Shown piece by piece: positions 8,008 to 16,505 of a stretch of 64,000 nt of DNA. Numbering within the stretch: the stretch's first letter is position 1; the number at the start of each line of letters is the position of its first letter. The notes under the pieces were generated by a model. That model saw only the letters and a list, made by a program, of their open reading frames with translations. It was not told the DNA's origin and did no database searches. Origin of the DNA: Henriciella marina (GTDB lineage: Bacteria; Pseudomonadota; Alphaproteobacteria; Caulobacterales; Hyphomonadaceae); contig NZ_JAPWGW010000001.1 in assembly GCF_027213945.1 (NCBI RefSeq), forward strand, positions 1,116,001-1,180,000, read 5' to 3'. The translations under genes and the position numbers were made by a program.

Positions 8008-8447
8008 TTCTCGCTTCCACGCGCACTCTCAGGAAGGTTCGCCTGTACTAGCGCATTGGCAAGCCTCTCACCCGTTGAGGCATAGACCCGCTCGGCAGAT
8101 ACCGCGCCATCGTCACACGAATTCCTGCGGGCGGCCTCGGCGGAGTAGGCAGTGTTGAAGGCGTCCACCATCGAAGTGCGCAGGCGGCCCTGATAGGGCG
8201 CTTCCAGGCTCAACAGCTCTTGCATATAGCTGCGCCAATACTGGTCGTTTCGACCGTTGCACAACACGCGCAGGGCATGCGCAGAGCCAAGTGTTGAGGA
8301 CAGCGCCACAACGTCGCGCAAATAGTCCTGGCTCCGTACATCTGCAAACTCTCCCTCGGCCTGATACTGGCCATGGGCGGTCTCTACTGGCAGAAAGGCT
8401 AGCCCAAGCAGGCACGGGAGCGCGATTTGTACGATCTTCTTATACAT
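8004..8447 (-). CDS. TIGR02301 family secreted protein
   Basis: The 147-residue protein has a signal peptide (MYKKIVQIALPCLLGLAFL...) and the features of TIGR02301, a small alphaproteobacterial family of unknown function: VLCNGRNDQYWRSYM, an LSLEAPY block, VDAFNTAYSAEAA and a late conserved cysteine in NSCDD. It is exported and probably periplasmic, with one disulfide possible between the two cysteines of the mature part. The ATG at 8447 with GGGAGAAGG upstream is preferred over a longer in-frame start at 8510. Its first 21 bases overlap the start of the divergent dehydrogenase gene. Confidence 0.85.
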   Translation of the reverse strand: MYKKIVQIALPCLLGLAFLPVETAHGQYQAEGEFADVRSQDYLRDVVALSSTLGSAHALRVLCNGRNDQYWRSYMQELLSLEAPYQGRLRTSMVDAFNTAYSAEAARRNSCDDGAVSAERVYASTGERLANALVQANLPESARGSEN

Positions 8448-9431
8448 GAAAGAACCTTCTCCCGGCTGGAGGTCCGTCTCAAGCCGCTGGCTGAACAAAT
8501 AGCGCCTCACACCTTAAACGATAGTTCGCAATTCAGGCGCCCATGGGGCGGCGAAGGGACCAAAGGTGTCATTGCATATGGCAATACCGACGCTTTTTTC
8601 AGCCCGGCTGTGCGTGACTTTGTGAAGGAGGTCTACTCAACGCCTCGTCTTGCCTGGTTCCAGTCTATTGCCGCTGGCCTCGATAACGAGTTTCTGCAGA
8701 AAGTCGGGCAAAAAGCAGAGATCTACACGGTCAGCCATGTGCAGGCACATGCCATCGCGGAATGGGTTCTCTGGGCGGCCTTCGACTTCTTTGGTGAAGG
8801 GGCCGCGCGCCGGAGGTCTCAAGAGGTTCGGAATTGGCAGAAGGTGCCTTTCCGTGAGGTCGGCGAGACGCGGTGGCTGATCTATGGATTTGGCCATATC
8901 GGCGAGAATGCCGGACGACGCCTGAAAGCCCTTGGCGCGCACGTCACGGGCGTGCGCCGTTCCAGCGCGGTATCGCCATTCGCTGACCACATGCTGCATC
9001 CAGATCAGTTGACGCCGGAAGATATTGGCATGGCCGATGCAGTGCTCTTCTGTTGCCCGCTGACGGCGCAGACGGAAAACCTTGGCAATGCCGACTTCTT
9101 TGCGGCGATGTCGCCGGGAAGCCTGTTCCTCAATGTTGGACGTGGACCCCTTGTGGATGAAGACGCGCTGATAGCGGCACTCGATCAGGGGCGGCCGGCA
9201 CATGCCGCGCTCGACGTTACCCGCCAGGAGCCGCTTCCAACGGAAAGCCCACTATGGGGTCATCCAGCGATTACGCTGACCGCGCACACTGCACCAACGA
9301 CGGCGGGAACCGACCGGCGCAATGACGAGCAGTTTCTCGGAAACCTCTCCAGTTTTCTGGCAGGAAAGCCGCTGCGTCATGAGGTTGATGCTGCCGCATT
9401 CAAGGCGCAGTCGAGCGTGTTTGGGACCTGA
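8427..9431 (+). CDS. D-isomer specific 2-hydroxyacid dehydrogenase
   Basis: This 334-residue cytosolic oxidoreductase has the NAD-binding dinucleotide fold IYGFGHIGENAGRRL (residues 151-165), FLNVGRGPLVDEDAL (catalytic-domain return, arginine in NVGRG) and the general acid region HPAITLTAHTAPT near 275-287. The usual catalytic R-E-H set appears present. The substrate is not evident. The start is probably TTG 8427, which has GGGAG six bases upstream; this makes it overlap the divergent TIGR02301 start by 21 bases. No other plausible start lies nearby in frame. It is a single-gene unit. Confidence 0.88.
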   Translation: MYDLLIHERTFSRLEVRLKPLAEQIAPHTLNDSSQFRRPWGGEGTKGVIAYGNTDAFFSPAVRDFVKEVYSTPRLAWFQSIAAGLDNEFLQKVGQKAEIYTVSHVQAHAIAEWVLWAAFDFFGEGAARRRSQEVRNWQKVPFREVGETRWLIYGFGHIGENAGRRLKALGAHVTGVRRSSAVSPFADHMLHPDQLTPEDIGMADAVLFCCPLTAQTENLGNADFFAAMSPGSLFLNVGRGPLVDEDALIAALDQGRPAHAALDVTRQEPLPTESPLWGHPAITLTAHTAPTTAGTDRRNDEQFLGNLSSFLAGKPLRHEVDAAAFKAQSSVFGT

Positions 9432-9468
9432 TTTTTAGAGAGCCGCGCAGGGGCGTTCGCGAAGCAGC

Positions 9469-9774
9469 CTAGCGTTCGACAGTCCAGCCGCGTGCGGTGC
9501 GGTGGGCTTCCAGCGTGATGCCGCTTTCGTCTGTCTCACCGCCAGCATATTGCGCGCGGCGCGGCGCTGCCTTGCCTGTCGTGAGTTTTAGCAGCACGGC
9601 AACCGCTGCGATGAACAGGCCAGCGGCAGCAGTGATCACTGCAATGACACCGGCCATAAACACGATCGCGATCGCAAGCAGGCCCTTGAGTGTCCAGCGT
9701 GCCGCCTCTTTGAATGCGTAAGCAATCCGGCTGAGCAACAGGTCTGCTGAAATTGGGGTACGTGCTGATGTCAT
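9469..9774 (-). CDS. Small membrane protein, unknown function
   Basis: The product is 101 residues. A hydrophobic stretch from about residue 28 to 62 is long enough for a helical hairpin, and a polar tail follows (RRAQYAGGETDESG...). ATG 9774 with GCAGGAGA upstream is preferred over TTG 9795. There is no recognisable family. It is transcribed away from the DjlA-like gene's 3' end in the same direction, 69 bases downstream, so it could be in one unit with it. Confidence 0.55.
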   Translation of the reverse strand: MTSARTPISADLLLSRIAYAFKEAARWTLKGLLAIAIVFMAGVIAVITAAAGLFIAAVAVLLKLTTGKAAPRRAQYAGGETDESGITLEAHRTARGWTVER

Positions 9775-9843
9775 GTGCGTGTCTCCTGCAGACAAATGTG
9801 AAGGCTGAAAGCGCCGGAATCAATCTCTCTGCGGCGGAATCCC

Positions 9844-10545
9844 TCAGTTTGCCGCAATCAAGCCTCGTTCTGCCCGAATGCGCGCATAGGCGCCCGTGAT
9901 GGCGGCAGCCTTGTCATGGGCGGCCAGTTCAAACTCGCGCGGGGCGCCATTGCCAACAATTCGATCGGGATGGTTGTCCGCCATGAGCTGGCGATAGGCG
10001 CGCCGGATGTCGTCAAATGCGGCGTCATGGGCGACGCCCAGAATGTGGTACGGGTCATCGCGGTCCGGCCCGAGATGGCTCGCCCGGATGCGCCGGAACG
10101 TCGTTTCGTCGAACCCGAACGCCTCTGCTACGGTGCGCAGGTAATCCATTTCGTCACTGGTCACCGCGCCATCGGCACCTGCAATCATGAAGAGCCCATC
10201 GAGCACGCCTTCGAGCAGACATGGCCGGGCCGAATACTTCTTGCCAATCTTGCGGGCATAAGCCTCGTAGCCGCGAACTGTTTGCTGGGCGATGCGGAAC
10301 ACACGTCTCACCTGGGCCGCGTCCTCAGGCGATGCGCGGAAGATGCGAGAGAACATCATCACTTCGGCATCGCTGACCCGGCCATCGGCGGCGGCCATCT
10401 TGGCGCTGAGGCCTATAACGGCTGCGGTGAAACCGACATCGTTCGGATCAGGCGCGCAGGCCTCATCGTTTCCCACCGGGTCTTCCGGCGTATCGGGATC
10501 GAAGAGGCGCTTTCCGCCATCGATGAGCAGCTGCCAAAGGCTCAT
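9844..10545 (-). CDS. djlA: DjlA-like co-chaperone (TerB domain + J domain)
   Basis: This 233-residue protein has a TerB/DjlA central domain (about residues 38-150; the ADGRVSDAEV and ADGAVTSDEM repeats are the acidic metal-binding-like turns of TerB). A C-terminal J domain follows from residue 165: DDPYHILGV ... RRAYRQLMADNHPDR, with the essential HPD motif. J proteins stimulate the ATPase of DnaK. Unlike E. coli DjlA there is no N-terminal membrane helix, so it is probably soluble. The ATG at 10545 is within the track of the divergent region before the channel gene. Confidence 0.9.
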   Translation of the reverse strand: MSLWQLLIDGGKRLFDPDTPEDPVGNDEACAPDPNDVGFTAAVIGLSAKMAAADGRVSDAEVMMFSRIFRASPEDAAQVRRVFRIAQQTVRGYEAYARKIGKKYSARPCLLEGVLDGLFMIAGADGAVTSDEMDYLRTVAEAFGFDETTFRRIRASHLGPDRDDPYHILGVAHDAAFDDIRRAYRQLMADNHPDRIVGNGAPREFELAAHDKAAAITGAYARIRAERGLIAAN

Positions 10546-10639
10546 ATGACTGCCACTATAATCTGATTGGGGCGTGGGGACAGTGACCTATACTCACAAA
10601 TGGCGATAATAACCATTACGAGTTCGTGAGAATTCACTG

Positions 10640-11527
10640 CTATTCCCGGGACTTCCCGCTGCCATCCCGCTGATTGATGTCGGCGCGCAAGCCTGCCACT
10701 TCCTCTCGAAGTGAGTTGAGCAGCTTCAGCATCTCGTCTCTCTCTTCCTCCGCATGTTCCACATCTTCTTCGATATCTTCAAGCAGTTCATCGGTCGCGG
10801 CTCGCTGCTCGGCTGCGAGCGCTTCGACCACCAGGGCGATAAAGAGATTCAGGACTGCAAAGCTGGCGATGAAAATGAAGGTGATGAAAAACAGCCATGC
10901 CCAGGGGTGACCATCATCGATCACCTTCTGCACGACTTCGAAACGCCAGCCGTCCATTGTCATAACCTGGAACAGGGAAAAGGCAGAACTTGGAAGGTCA
11001 CCGAACAGCTCCAGCACCTCCTCATTGTCGGTGTTGCCGTACATGTTCGTCGCCATCACGGCGTATACGTAGATCAGCAGGGCCAGCACAGCGACAATCG
11101 CCCCCATGCCGGGCAAGGCTTTGAGCAGCGCTTCAGTGATACGTTTCATCATCGGCACAACATGGAGAAGTCGCAGAACCCGAAGCACGCGTAGTGCGCG
11201 CAGGACCGAGAAGGCCTCGCTGCCCGGGGCAAGGGATATGCCTACGACAATAAAGTCGAACCAGTTCCAGCCAGACCGGAAGAAGAGAAGGCGGTAGACG
11301 ACGAGCTTCAGGAAAATCTCGACAGCGAAGATGTAGGTGATCGCACGGTCGATGCCGTTCAGTGAGACAACCAGCGGTGCAGGCAGGTCTTCCTGATAGG
11401 TGAGAACGCCCAGCACAACGGCGTTCAGAATGATCAGTGCCGTGATGATGTTGCGGAACCAGATACTCTCTATTGCCGCTTCCAGCCGCGAAGTGTGTGT
11501 CTCAAGATCGAGCGTTGCGCGCGCCAT
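10640..11527 (-). CDS. One-domain voltage-gated cation channel (NaChBac/CavMr type)
   Basis: The 295-residue protein has the six-helix plan of bacterial voltage-gated channels. S4 carries regularly spaced arginines (SVLRALRVLRVLRLL, about residues 105-119), and S5 and S6 flank a pore loop reading FQVMTMDGWR (about 185-194). A C-terminal acidic coiled coil (residues 240-285, rich in Glu/Asp/Leu) serves as the tetramer bundle. The filter TMDGW aligns with TLESW of sodium channels. Its glycine at the fourth position resembles the calcium-selective CavMr (TLEGW) and domain I of animal Cav channels (TMEGW). Calcium permeability is therefore plausible but unproven. It is a single-gene unit near a Ca2+ antiporter gene. 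Confidence 0.92.
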   Translation of the reverse strand: MARATLDLETHTSRLEAAIESIWFRNIITALIILNAVVLGVLTYQEDLPAPLVVSLNGIDRAITYIFAVEIFLKLVVYRLLFFRSGWNWFDFIVVGISLAPGSEAFSVLRALRVLRVLRLLHVVPMMKRITEALLKALPGMGAIVAVLALLIYVYAVMATNMYGNTDNEEVLELFGDLPSSAFSLFQVMTMDGWRFEVVQKVIDDGHPWAWLFFITFIFIASFAVLNLFIALVVEALAAEQRAATDELLEDIEEDVEHAEEERDEMLKLLNSLREEVAGLRADINQRDGSGKSRE

Positions 11528-11599
11528 CCTGTTCGTCCCCCATGCCTGATCGCTGCTGCGGTCCCTGCCTCTTTATGTCGATGCGTCTATGATGTGCAA

Positions 11600-12070
11600 T
11601 CAGTTCGCGGAGGTCGTTGTGTCGCTGATGATCCGCCAGTCTCCGGATATCTTGCGGAAGACGAGCGTGAAAAGACCCGATGGCGTGTCATTGTCCCGCG
11701 CGAGGTTCCAGCGACCGTGCAGCACAGCGGCATCTTCGGACAGAAGGACGGTCTCAAGCTCGGTGAAGGATAGCGTCCCCATCGCTGCGCGAGTATCGTA
11801 CCGGGCCTTGTAGCGCGAAAGGGTTGGCTCAAAACCACGCGTGACGGTACCGCCCGAGGCGAAGCGCAGTTCGGATGAACGCAGATAGCCATCCATGAAG
11901 GCGTCTATGTCGCCGCGGTTCCAGTCTTCAGCTTGCTTCTTGATCACAGCTTCGATGCGCTCGGTCTCAAGCGAAACCGAGTTTGCAGGAGTGTCGGCTG
12001 GCACTTGAGAGGCACAGGAAGCCAGAACAAGGAATGCTGCGAGAAGTGGGGCGCGATATGCAAGACGCAT
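11600..12070 (-). CDS. SnoaL/DUF4440-like lipoprotein
   Basis: The 156-residue protein has a lipoprotein signal (FLVLASCAS, lipobox cysteine near residue 20) and an NTF2-like fold domain starting IEAVIKKQAEDWNRGDIDAFMDGY. Such a domain is typical of SnoaL/DUF4440 proteins, including the acidic DxxAFMDGY turn and the FRKISGDWRIISDTTT strand at the end. The function of the family is usually unknown (ligand-binding or small-molecule enzyme). ATG 12070 after AAAGGAAA is preferred over ATG 12112, because it starts the signal peptide properly. It is divergent from the antiporter gene. Confidence 0.75.
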   Translation of the reverse strand: MRLAYRAPLLAAFLVLASCASQVPADTPANSVSLETERIEAVIKKQAEDWNRGDIDAFMDGYLRSSELRFASGGTVTRGFEPTLSRYKARYDTRAAMGTLSFTELETVLLSEDAAVLHGRWNLARDNDTPSGLFTLVFRKISGDWRIISDTTTSAN

Positions 12071-12182
12071 TGATTTTCCTTTCCATTCACGCGACCAGTG
12101 TAGCCGCTTCATCCTGTAAGGGAATTCGCTGCGAATATCTTTCGCGGCGGGTCGGCAAAACCCCTCTGTGGCTGGGAGTTAA

Positions 12183-13229
12183 ATGGACATGACTATGATG
12201 ATTGCGCTTATCGTCGCGGGGCTGGTCCTGCTCTTTGCAGGCGGCGAATTCCTGGTGCGCGGATCGGTTGGCGTTGCAAGAAGGCTGGGCATGTCAGAGC
12301 TGCTCATCGGCCTCACACTGGTCGGTTTCGGCACATCGATGCCAGAGCTTGTGACGAGCCTTCAGGCGCTCTCGGATGGGTCGACAGGTCTATCTATCGG
12401 CAACGTAATCGGATCGAACGTCGCCAATGTGCTTCTGGTGATCGGCGCGGCCTGCGTGATTTCCCCAATCGTGACCAATCCGCGAGCACTTGCCCGCGAT
12501 GGCCTCTTCATGATTGCTGTCACAGCGTTGTTCGCCGCGATTATCTGGATTGATGGCTTCACCCGGACAATGGGTTTTGCATTCATCGGCGTCCTGTTGG
12601 TTTATTTGGTGCTTTCCGTACTTCTGGACCGGCGCAAGGGATCTGCCGCTAGCGAGGTTCATTCCGGTGAAGCGGAAGTTGTCGAGACCAATGAGCCACT
12701 GCTGATCTCTTTGCTGCTTGCTCTTAGTGGTATTGCGGGCGTTATCTTCGGTGCCCGCTTTCTCGTGCAGGGTGGTTCTGACCTCGCCCGCATGTTCGGC
12801 ATCTCCGAAACGGTTATCGGCCTTTCGATCGTAGCTATCGGGACCAGTCTGCCAGAGCTTGTGACCTCGGTAGTCTCTGCCCTGAAAGGCAAGGCGGACG
12901 TCGCCCTAGGTAACGTCATCGGCTCCAACATCTTCAACATCCTGGGAATCATGGGCGTTTCGGCGGCCGTTTTTCCCTTTAGCCTCATGGCCAGGCCGGA
13001 GCCCGCCGCCGGAACGCCAGTAGATGTCGGCGCCATGGAGTATGGCGAGATGACAAGCTTGGTCACCATGCAGGACATGGGGGCGCTGGCCTTGTCCGTC
13101 TTCCTGCTTGTTCTCTTTGCTTATACCGGGCGTAAACTGGCGCGCTGGGAAGGCGCGGTCTTGCTTCTCGCCTATGCGGTCTACATGTCGCTCAGCTTCG
13201 GCATTCTGCCGCGCATCGGAGGTTTCTGA
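12183..13229 (+). CDS. Calcium/cation antiporter, YrbG/CaCA family
   Basis: This 348-residue inner-membrane protein has about ten hydrophobic helices and the two inverted alpha repeats of the Ca2+:cation antiporter superfamily: GFGTSMPELVTS with GNVIGSNVANVL (residues 49-90), and AIGTSLPELVTS with GNVIGSNIFNIL (about 220-262). Relatives exchange Ca2+ for Na+ or H+. A predicted cytosolic loop between the halves is short. It is followed by queF after only three bases and the two are likely co-transcribed, although their functions are unrelated. Its proximity to a possible Ca2+ channel gene (10640-11527) is suggestive only. Confidence 0.92.
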   Translation: MDMTMMIALIVAGLVLLFAGGEFLVRGSVGVARRLGMSELLIGLTLVGFGTSMPELVTSLQALSDGSTGLSIGNVIGSNVANVLLVIGAACVISPIVTNPRALARDGLFMIAVTALFAAIIWIDGFTRTMGFAFIGVLLVYLVLSVLLDRRKGSAASEVHSGEAEVVETNEPLLISLLLALSGIAGVIFGARFLVQGGSDLARMFGISETVIGLSIVAIGTSLPELVTSVVSALKGKADVALGNVIGSNIFNILGIMGVSAAVFPFSLMARPEPAAGTPVDVGAMEYGEMTSLVTMQDMGALALSVFLLVLFAYTGRKLARWEGAVLLLAYAVYMSLSFGILPRIGGF

Positions 13230-13232
13230 TCC

Positions 13233-13697
13233 ATGAGTGATAGTATCTATACTGGGCTTGAACAGCTTGGCGGCACAAGCGCCATCCCCGCATCGCCTGA
13301 AGAGGCAGAGCTCGAACGGGTGCCAAACCCGCACGCCGGGACGCTCTATCTGGCGCGCTTCACCGTGCCGGAATTTACCTCGCTTTGCCCCGTCACAGGC
13401 CAGCCTGACTTCGCGCATATCGTCATCGACTATGCGCCGGGCGAGTGGCTGGTCGAGAGCAAGAGTCTCAAGCTCTACATGACGTCATTCCGCAATCACG
13501 GCGCCTTCCATGAGGACTGCACCGTGGCGATCGGCAAGCGTTTGCAGGACTTGCTGGCGCCTACCTGGATGCGGATTTGCGGCTACTGGTATCCGCGCGG
13601 CGGTATCCCGATCGACGTCTTCTGGCAGACGGGACGCCCACCAGAAGGCCTCATCGTTCCAGATACTGGTGTGCCGACCTATCGTGGGCGCGGCTAG
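13233..13697 (+). CDS. queF: 7-cyano-7-deazaguanine (preQ0) reductase
   Basis: This 154-residue, unimodular QueF reduces preQ0 to preQ1 with NADPH in queuosine biosynthesis. The catalytic cysteine lies in [13 protein letters not shown] (Cys at about residue 52), the QueF motif is ESKSLKLY (about 75-82), and the substrate-binding [10 protein letters not shown] follows. The gene starts three bases after the antiporter stop and ends with a TAG that shares CTAG with the convergent phoD stop. Confidence 0.96.
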   Translation: MSDSIYTGLEQLGGTSAIPASPEEAELERVPNPHAGTLYLARFTVPEFTSLCPVTGQPDFAHIVIDYAPGEWLVESKSLKLYMTSFRNHGAFHEDCTVAIGKRLQDLLAPTWMRICGYWYPRGGIPIDVFWQTGRPPEGLIVPDTGVPTYRGRG

Positions 13698-15403
13698 GCC
13701 CGTTCGAGCGCCGTCATGCCGTTTTCGGTCCGCCCAGCACGGAAGCGGGCAATAGACCCTGTCGTGTAGGACCGGTCGCGAATGCCAGAGACCTCGACAT
13801 ATTCCGAGGTCACATCGTCAGCGGTCAGCGTCACCAGCGAGTAGCCGTGACCGTCCACCTTGTACCAGTTCACATCCTCATTGGCGGTCGCAAACTGGTC
13901 GCCAAGGTCCGGCACGTCCTTGATGTAGGTGCCGAGGCCGGGCGAGGTAACCGAGGTGCAGCCAAACTCCACCCCGCGAGGCGCGCCGTTATTATCATGC
14001 AACGTATTGGCCCAGGCGGTGTGGGTATCGCCGGTCAGGGTCACCAGCCGCGCATTTGATGCCGCCGCTGATGCGTAGAGGCGTTCACGTGCCGCGGGAA
14101 AACCATCCCAGGCATCCAGGTTGAAGGGCAGTCCGAGCTGGCTGAACGGGATCATCTGGGCGACATATCCGCTTTGAGCAGCTTTCTGCGCGTCAGTAAG
14201 CGTTTCCATGAGGTTTGGCGGGCGCACACGGGCCATGATGACCTGGTTGGCGAGGACCTGCCACGTCTTGCCGCTTGAGACAGAAGATTGGAGCTCGCCA
14301 TCAAGCCATTCTTCTTGAACCCGGCCAAGCATGGTGCGGCTCTCGTCGCTGACGCGGCCCATGACTTCCTGCGCCTTCGCAGGAATGGCCTCTGGGGCGA
14401 CGCCGGCGAGTTCTGCGCCCCATGAGATTTCGTCCGAACGGCCCGTCAGGCGGGACTCGAGGCAGAATACGCTGGCCGTATCGCCAAAGCTGAAGGTCCG
14501 GTAGATGCCACCGGTGGCGCGGCCTGCTTTGGGGTCACGAACGGGCATCCACTCAAGATAAGCCTGTACGGCGACCTGTTTGCGGTCTGTCCAGTTGCCT
14601 TCGGTTTCCGGCTGATGGTTTTCAGCGCCTGTCCGGTAGGAATTGTTGGTGCTTTCGTGGTCGTCCCAAGTGCAGATCCACGGGGCTGCGGCGTGCGCGG
14701 CCTGAAGCATCGGGTCGCGTTTGTACTGAGCATGGCGCATCCGGTAGTCGCCGAGCGAAACGATTTCCATCGGAGGCTCGTGGTTGCGGTCAATTTCCTG
14801 ACCGGCCTGACCGCCATACCCATCGACGCCATACTCATAAAGATAGTCGCCAAGGTGTATGACGGCATCAAGATCCGCGCGCTTTGAAATGGCGTCGTAG
14901 ACGTTGAAATAGCCGAAGGGGAAATTTGAGCACGAGACGACCGCGAGTGTCACGGGCGGTTTGCCCGAGGCTGGGGTGGTCTTGGTCCTGCCGACAGGAG
15001 ATACCACGTCACTGGACGATGTGCGCGCGGTGAACTGGTAGAAGTATTCGGTGTCCGCTTGCAGGCCCTGAATGTCTGCCTTGAGTGTGAAGTCGCGCGC
15101 GGCGCTTGTATTCAGCTGGGTCTCGGCCGCAAGCAGGCTCATCGTTTCATCGCGAAAAAGACGGACCGTGACGGGAATGGACGACTCGGTGTTCTCATCG
15201 GTTGGGGTCACGCGCGACCAGACGATGACGCTGTCACTGAGCGGGTCGCCAGATGCGACGCCATGGTCGAAGCTTACTTCGCCGGCAAATGCGGCCCGGT
15301 CGTCGACGAGTGGTGTATTGCCAGTGGTCTGAGTTGCACAAGCAGCAAGGCCTGCCGCGCCCGCGCTGAACCCTAGAAAGTTACGTCTGGAAATCTTGCT
15401 CAT
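13694..15403 (-). CDS. phoD: Alkaline phosphatase D, Tat-exported
   Basis: The 569-residue protein begins with a twin-arginine signal ([19 protein letters not shown]) and has an N-terminal PhoD domain with [10 protein letters not shown] near 45-54. The metallophosphatase core has [21 protein letters not shown] and LTGDTHTAW. These contain the residues that bind Fe3+/Ca2+ in known PhoD enzymes. It is a periplasmic or extracellular phosphomonoesterase/diesterase releasing phosphate from organic sources. I find no convincing Pho box upstream (only weak CGTCATG/CTGTAG remnants). Its stop shares CTAG with the convergent queF. Confidence 0.93.
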   Translation of the reverse strand: MSKISRRNFLGFSAGAAGLAACATQTTGNTPLVDDRAAFAGEVSFDHGVASGDPLSDSVIVWSRVTPTDENTESSIPVTVRLFRDETMSLLAAETQLNTSAARDFTLKADIQGLQADTEYFYQFTARTSSSDVVSPVGRTKTTPASGKPPVTLAVVSCSNFPFGYFNVYDAISKRADLDAVIHLGDYLYEYGVDGYGGQAGQEIDRNHEPPMEIVSLGDYRMRHAQYKRDPMLQAAHAAAPWICTWDDHESTNNSYRTGAENHQPETEGNWTDRKQVAVQAYLEWMPVRDPKAGRATGGIYRTFSFGDTASVFCLESRLTGRSDEISWGAELAGVAPEAIPAKAQEVMGRVSDESRTMLGRVQEEWLDGELQSSVSSGKTWQVLANQVIMARVRPPNLMETLTDAQKAAQSGYVAQMIPFSQLGLPFNLDAWDGFPAARERLYASAAASNARLVTLTGDTHTAWANTLHDNNGAPRGVEFGCTSVTSPGLGTYIKDVPDLGDQFATANEDVNWYKVDGHGYSLVTLTADDVTSEYVEVSGIRDRSYTTGSIARFRAGRTENGMTALERA

Positions 15404-15490
15404 TGTAGCCCCGCTCCTCAGGAATCGATTTTTGCCTGTCTACAGCGCGATCATGACGACTCCGCGAAACAAGGTCTATAAGCTGCGCCA

Positions 15491-16498
15491 ATGAACAGAC
15501 TGACCGCTACTGCGACCGATACGGACAAGGGAACGAGGCTCGACCGCTTCCTGTCAGAGGCCTTGCCGGAGCTTTCGCGGTCTCGCGCGAAGACTTTGAT
15601 CAAGGAGGGCGCCGTCAGCCTTAACGGCAAGACGGCCGACGACCCGAAGGCCGGTGTGTCGCCGGGCGAAACCTACACGCTCGACATGCCGGACCCGGTG
15701 CCAGCCACGCCAGAGCCTGAAGACATCCCGCTCGACATCCTTTTCGAGGACGAGAACCTCATTCTGGTGAACAAGCCTGCGGGCATGGCGGTTCATCCCG
15801 CCCCCGGCAGCTGGCAGGGCACGCTAGTGAACGCCCTGCTTCATCATTGCGCTGGAGAGCTGCCCGGTATCGGAGGCGTTGAACGCCCCGGGATCGTGCA
15901 CCGGATCGACAAGGGCACGACAGGCGTCCTCGTCGTTGCCAAAACCGACCCTGCCCATGCAGGCCTGTCAAAGCTTTTCAAGACGCACGATATCGACCGG
16001 ACTTATCTCGCCATCACGCGCGGTGCGCCGCGCCCGCTGGTCGGCTCAGTGGACATGCGCATTGCTCGCTCGACTAGCGACCGCAAGAAAATGGCGGTCA
16101 TTCGCGACGAGGACAGCGAGGAAGGGCGTCACGCTGTGACCCATTACAAGGCCAAAGAGACTTTCGGTGAACTCGACAAGGGCGCTGGTCTTCCAGCGGC
16201 GGCGCTAATTGAATGTCGCCTGGAGACCGGCCGCACGCACCAAATACGTGTGCACATGGCTCATATCGGAGCGCCCCTTATCGGTGACCCGACCTATGGT
16301 CGCCAGCGTGGAATAAAGGCTTATGGGTCGGGTGAGGCCTTCATCGACGCGACGACTCGCGCGCGACAGTTTGACAGGCAGGCGCTTCACGCCGCCCGGC
16401 TTGGCTTTGTTCATCCTGTCACCGGAGAACACGTCTTCGCCGAAGCGCCGCTGCCGCCAGATATGGACGGGCTGCTATCGGCGCTTCGGAAAATCTAA
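15491..16498 (+). CDS. rluD: 23S rRNA pseudouridine synthase, RluD/RluC type
   Basis: The 335-residue protein has an N-terminal S4 RNA-binding domain (residues 12-75; RLDRFLSEALPELSRSRAK) and a RluA-family catalytic domain with HRIDKGTTG, where the aspartate near residue 139 is catalytic. RTHQIRVHMAHIG lies near 245. RluD modifies U1911, U1915 and U1917 of 23S rRNA in E. coli; the S4 domain and length agree, but RluC cannot be fully excluded. It is divergent from phoD and convergent with ald, seven bases apart. Confidence 0.9.
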   Translation: MNRLTATATDTDKGTRLDRFLSEALPELSRSRAKTLIKEGAVSLNGKTADDPKAGVSPGETYTLDMPDPVPATPEPEDIPLDILFEDENLILVNKPAGMAVHPAPGSWQGTLVNALLHHCAGELPGIGGVERPGIVHRIDKGTTGVLVVAKTDPAHAGLSKLFKTHDIDRTYLAITRGAPRPLVGSVDMRIARSTSDRKKMAVIRDEDSEEGRHAVTHYKAKETFGELDKGAGLPAAALIECRLETGRTHQIRVHMAHIGAPLIGDPTYGRQRGIKAYGSGEAFIDATTRARQFDRQALHAARLGFVHPVTGEHVFAEAPLPPDMDGLLSALRKI

Positions 16499-16505
16499 CG
16501 CAAGT

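Noticed and set aside
15404-15490. Possible Pho box before phoD
   Set aside because: Only partial TGTCA-like pieces (CGTCATG, CTGTAG) occur, with mismatches in both halves; not enough to call.
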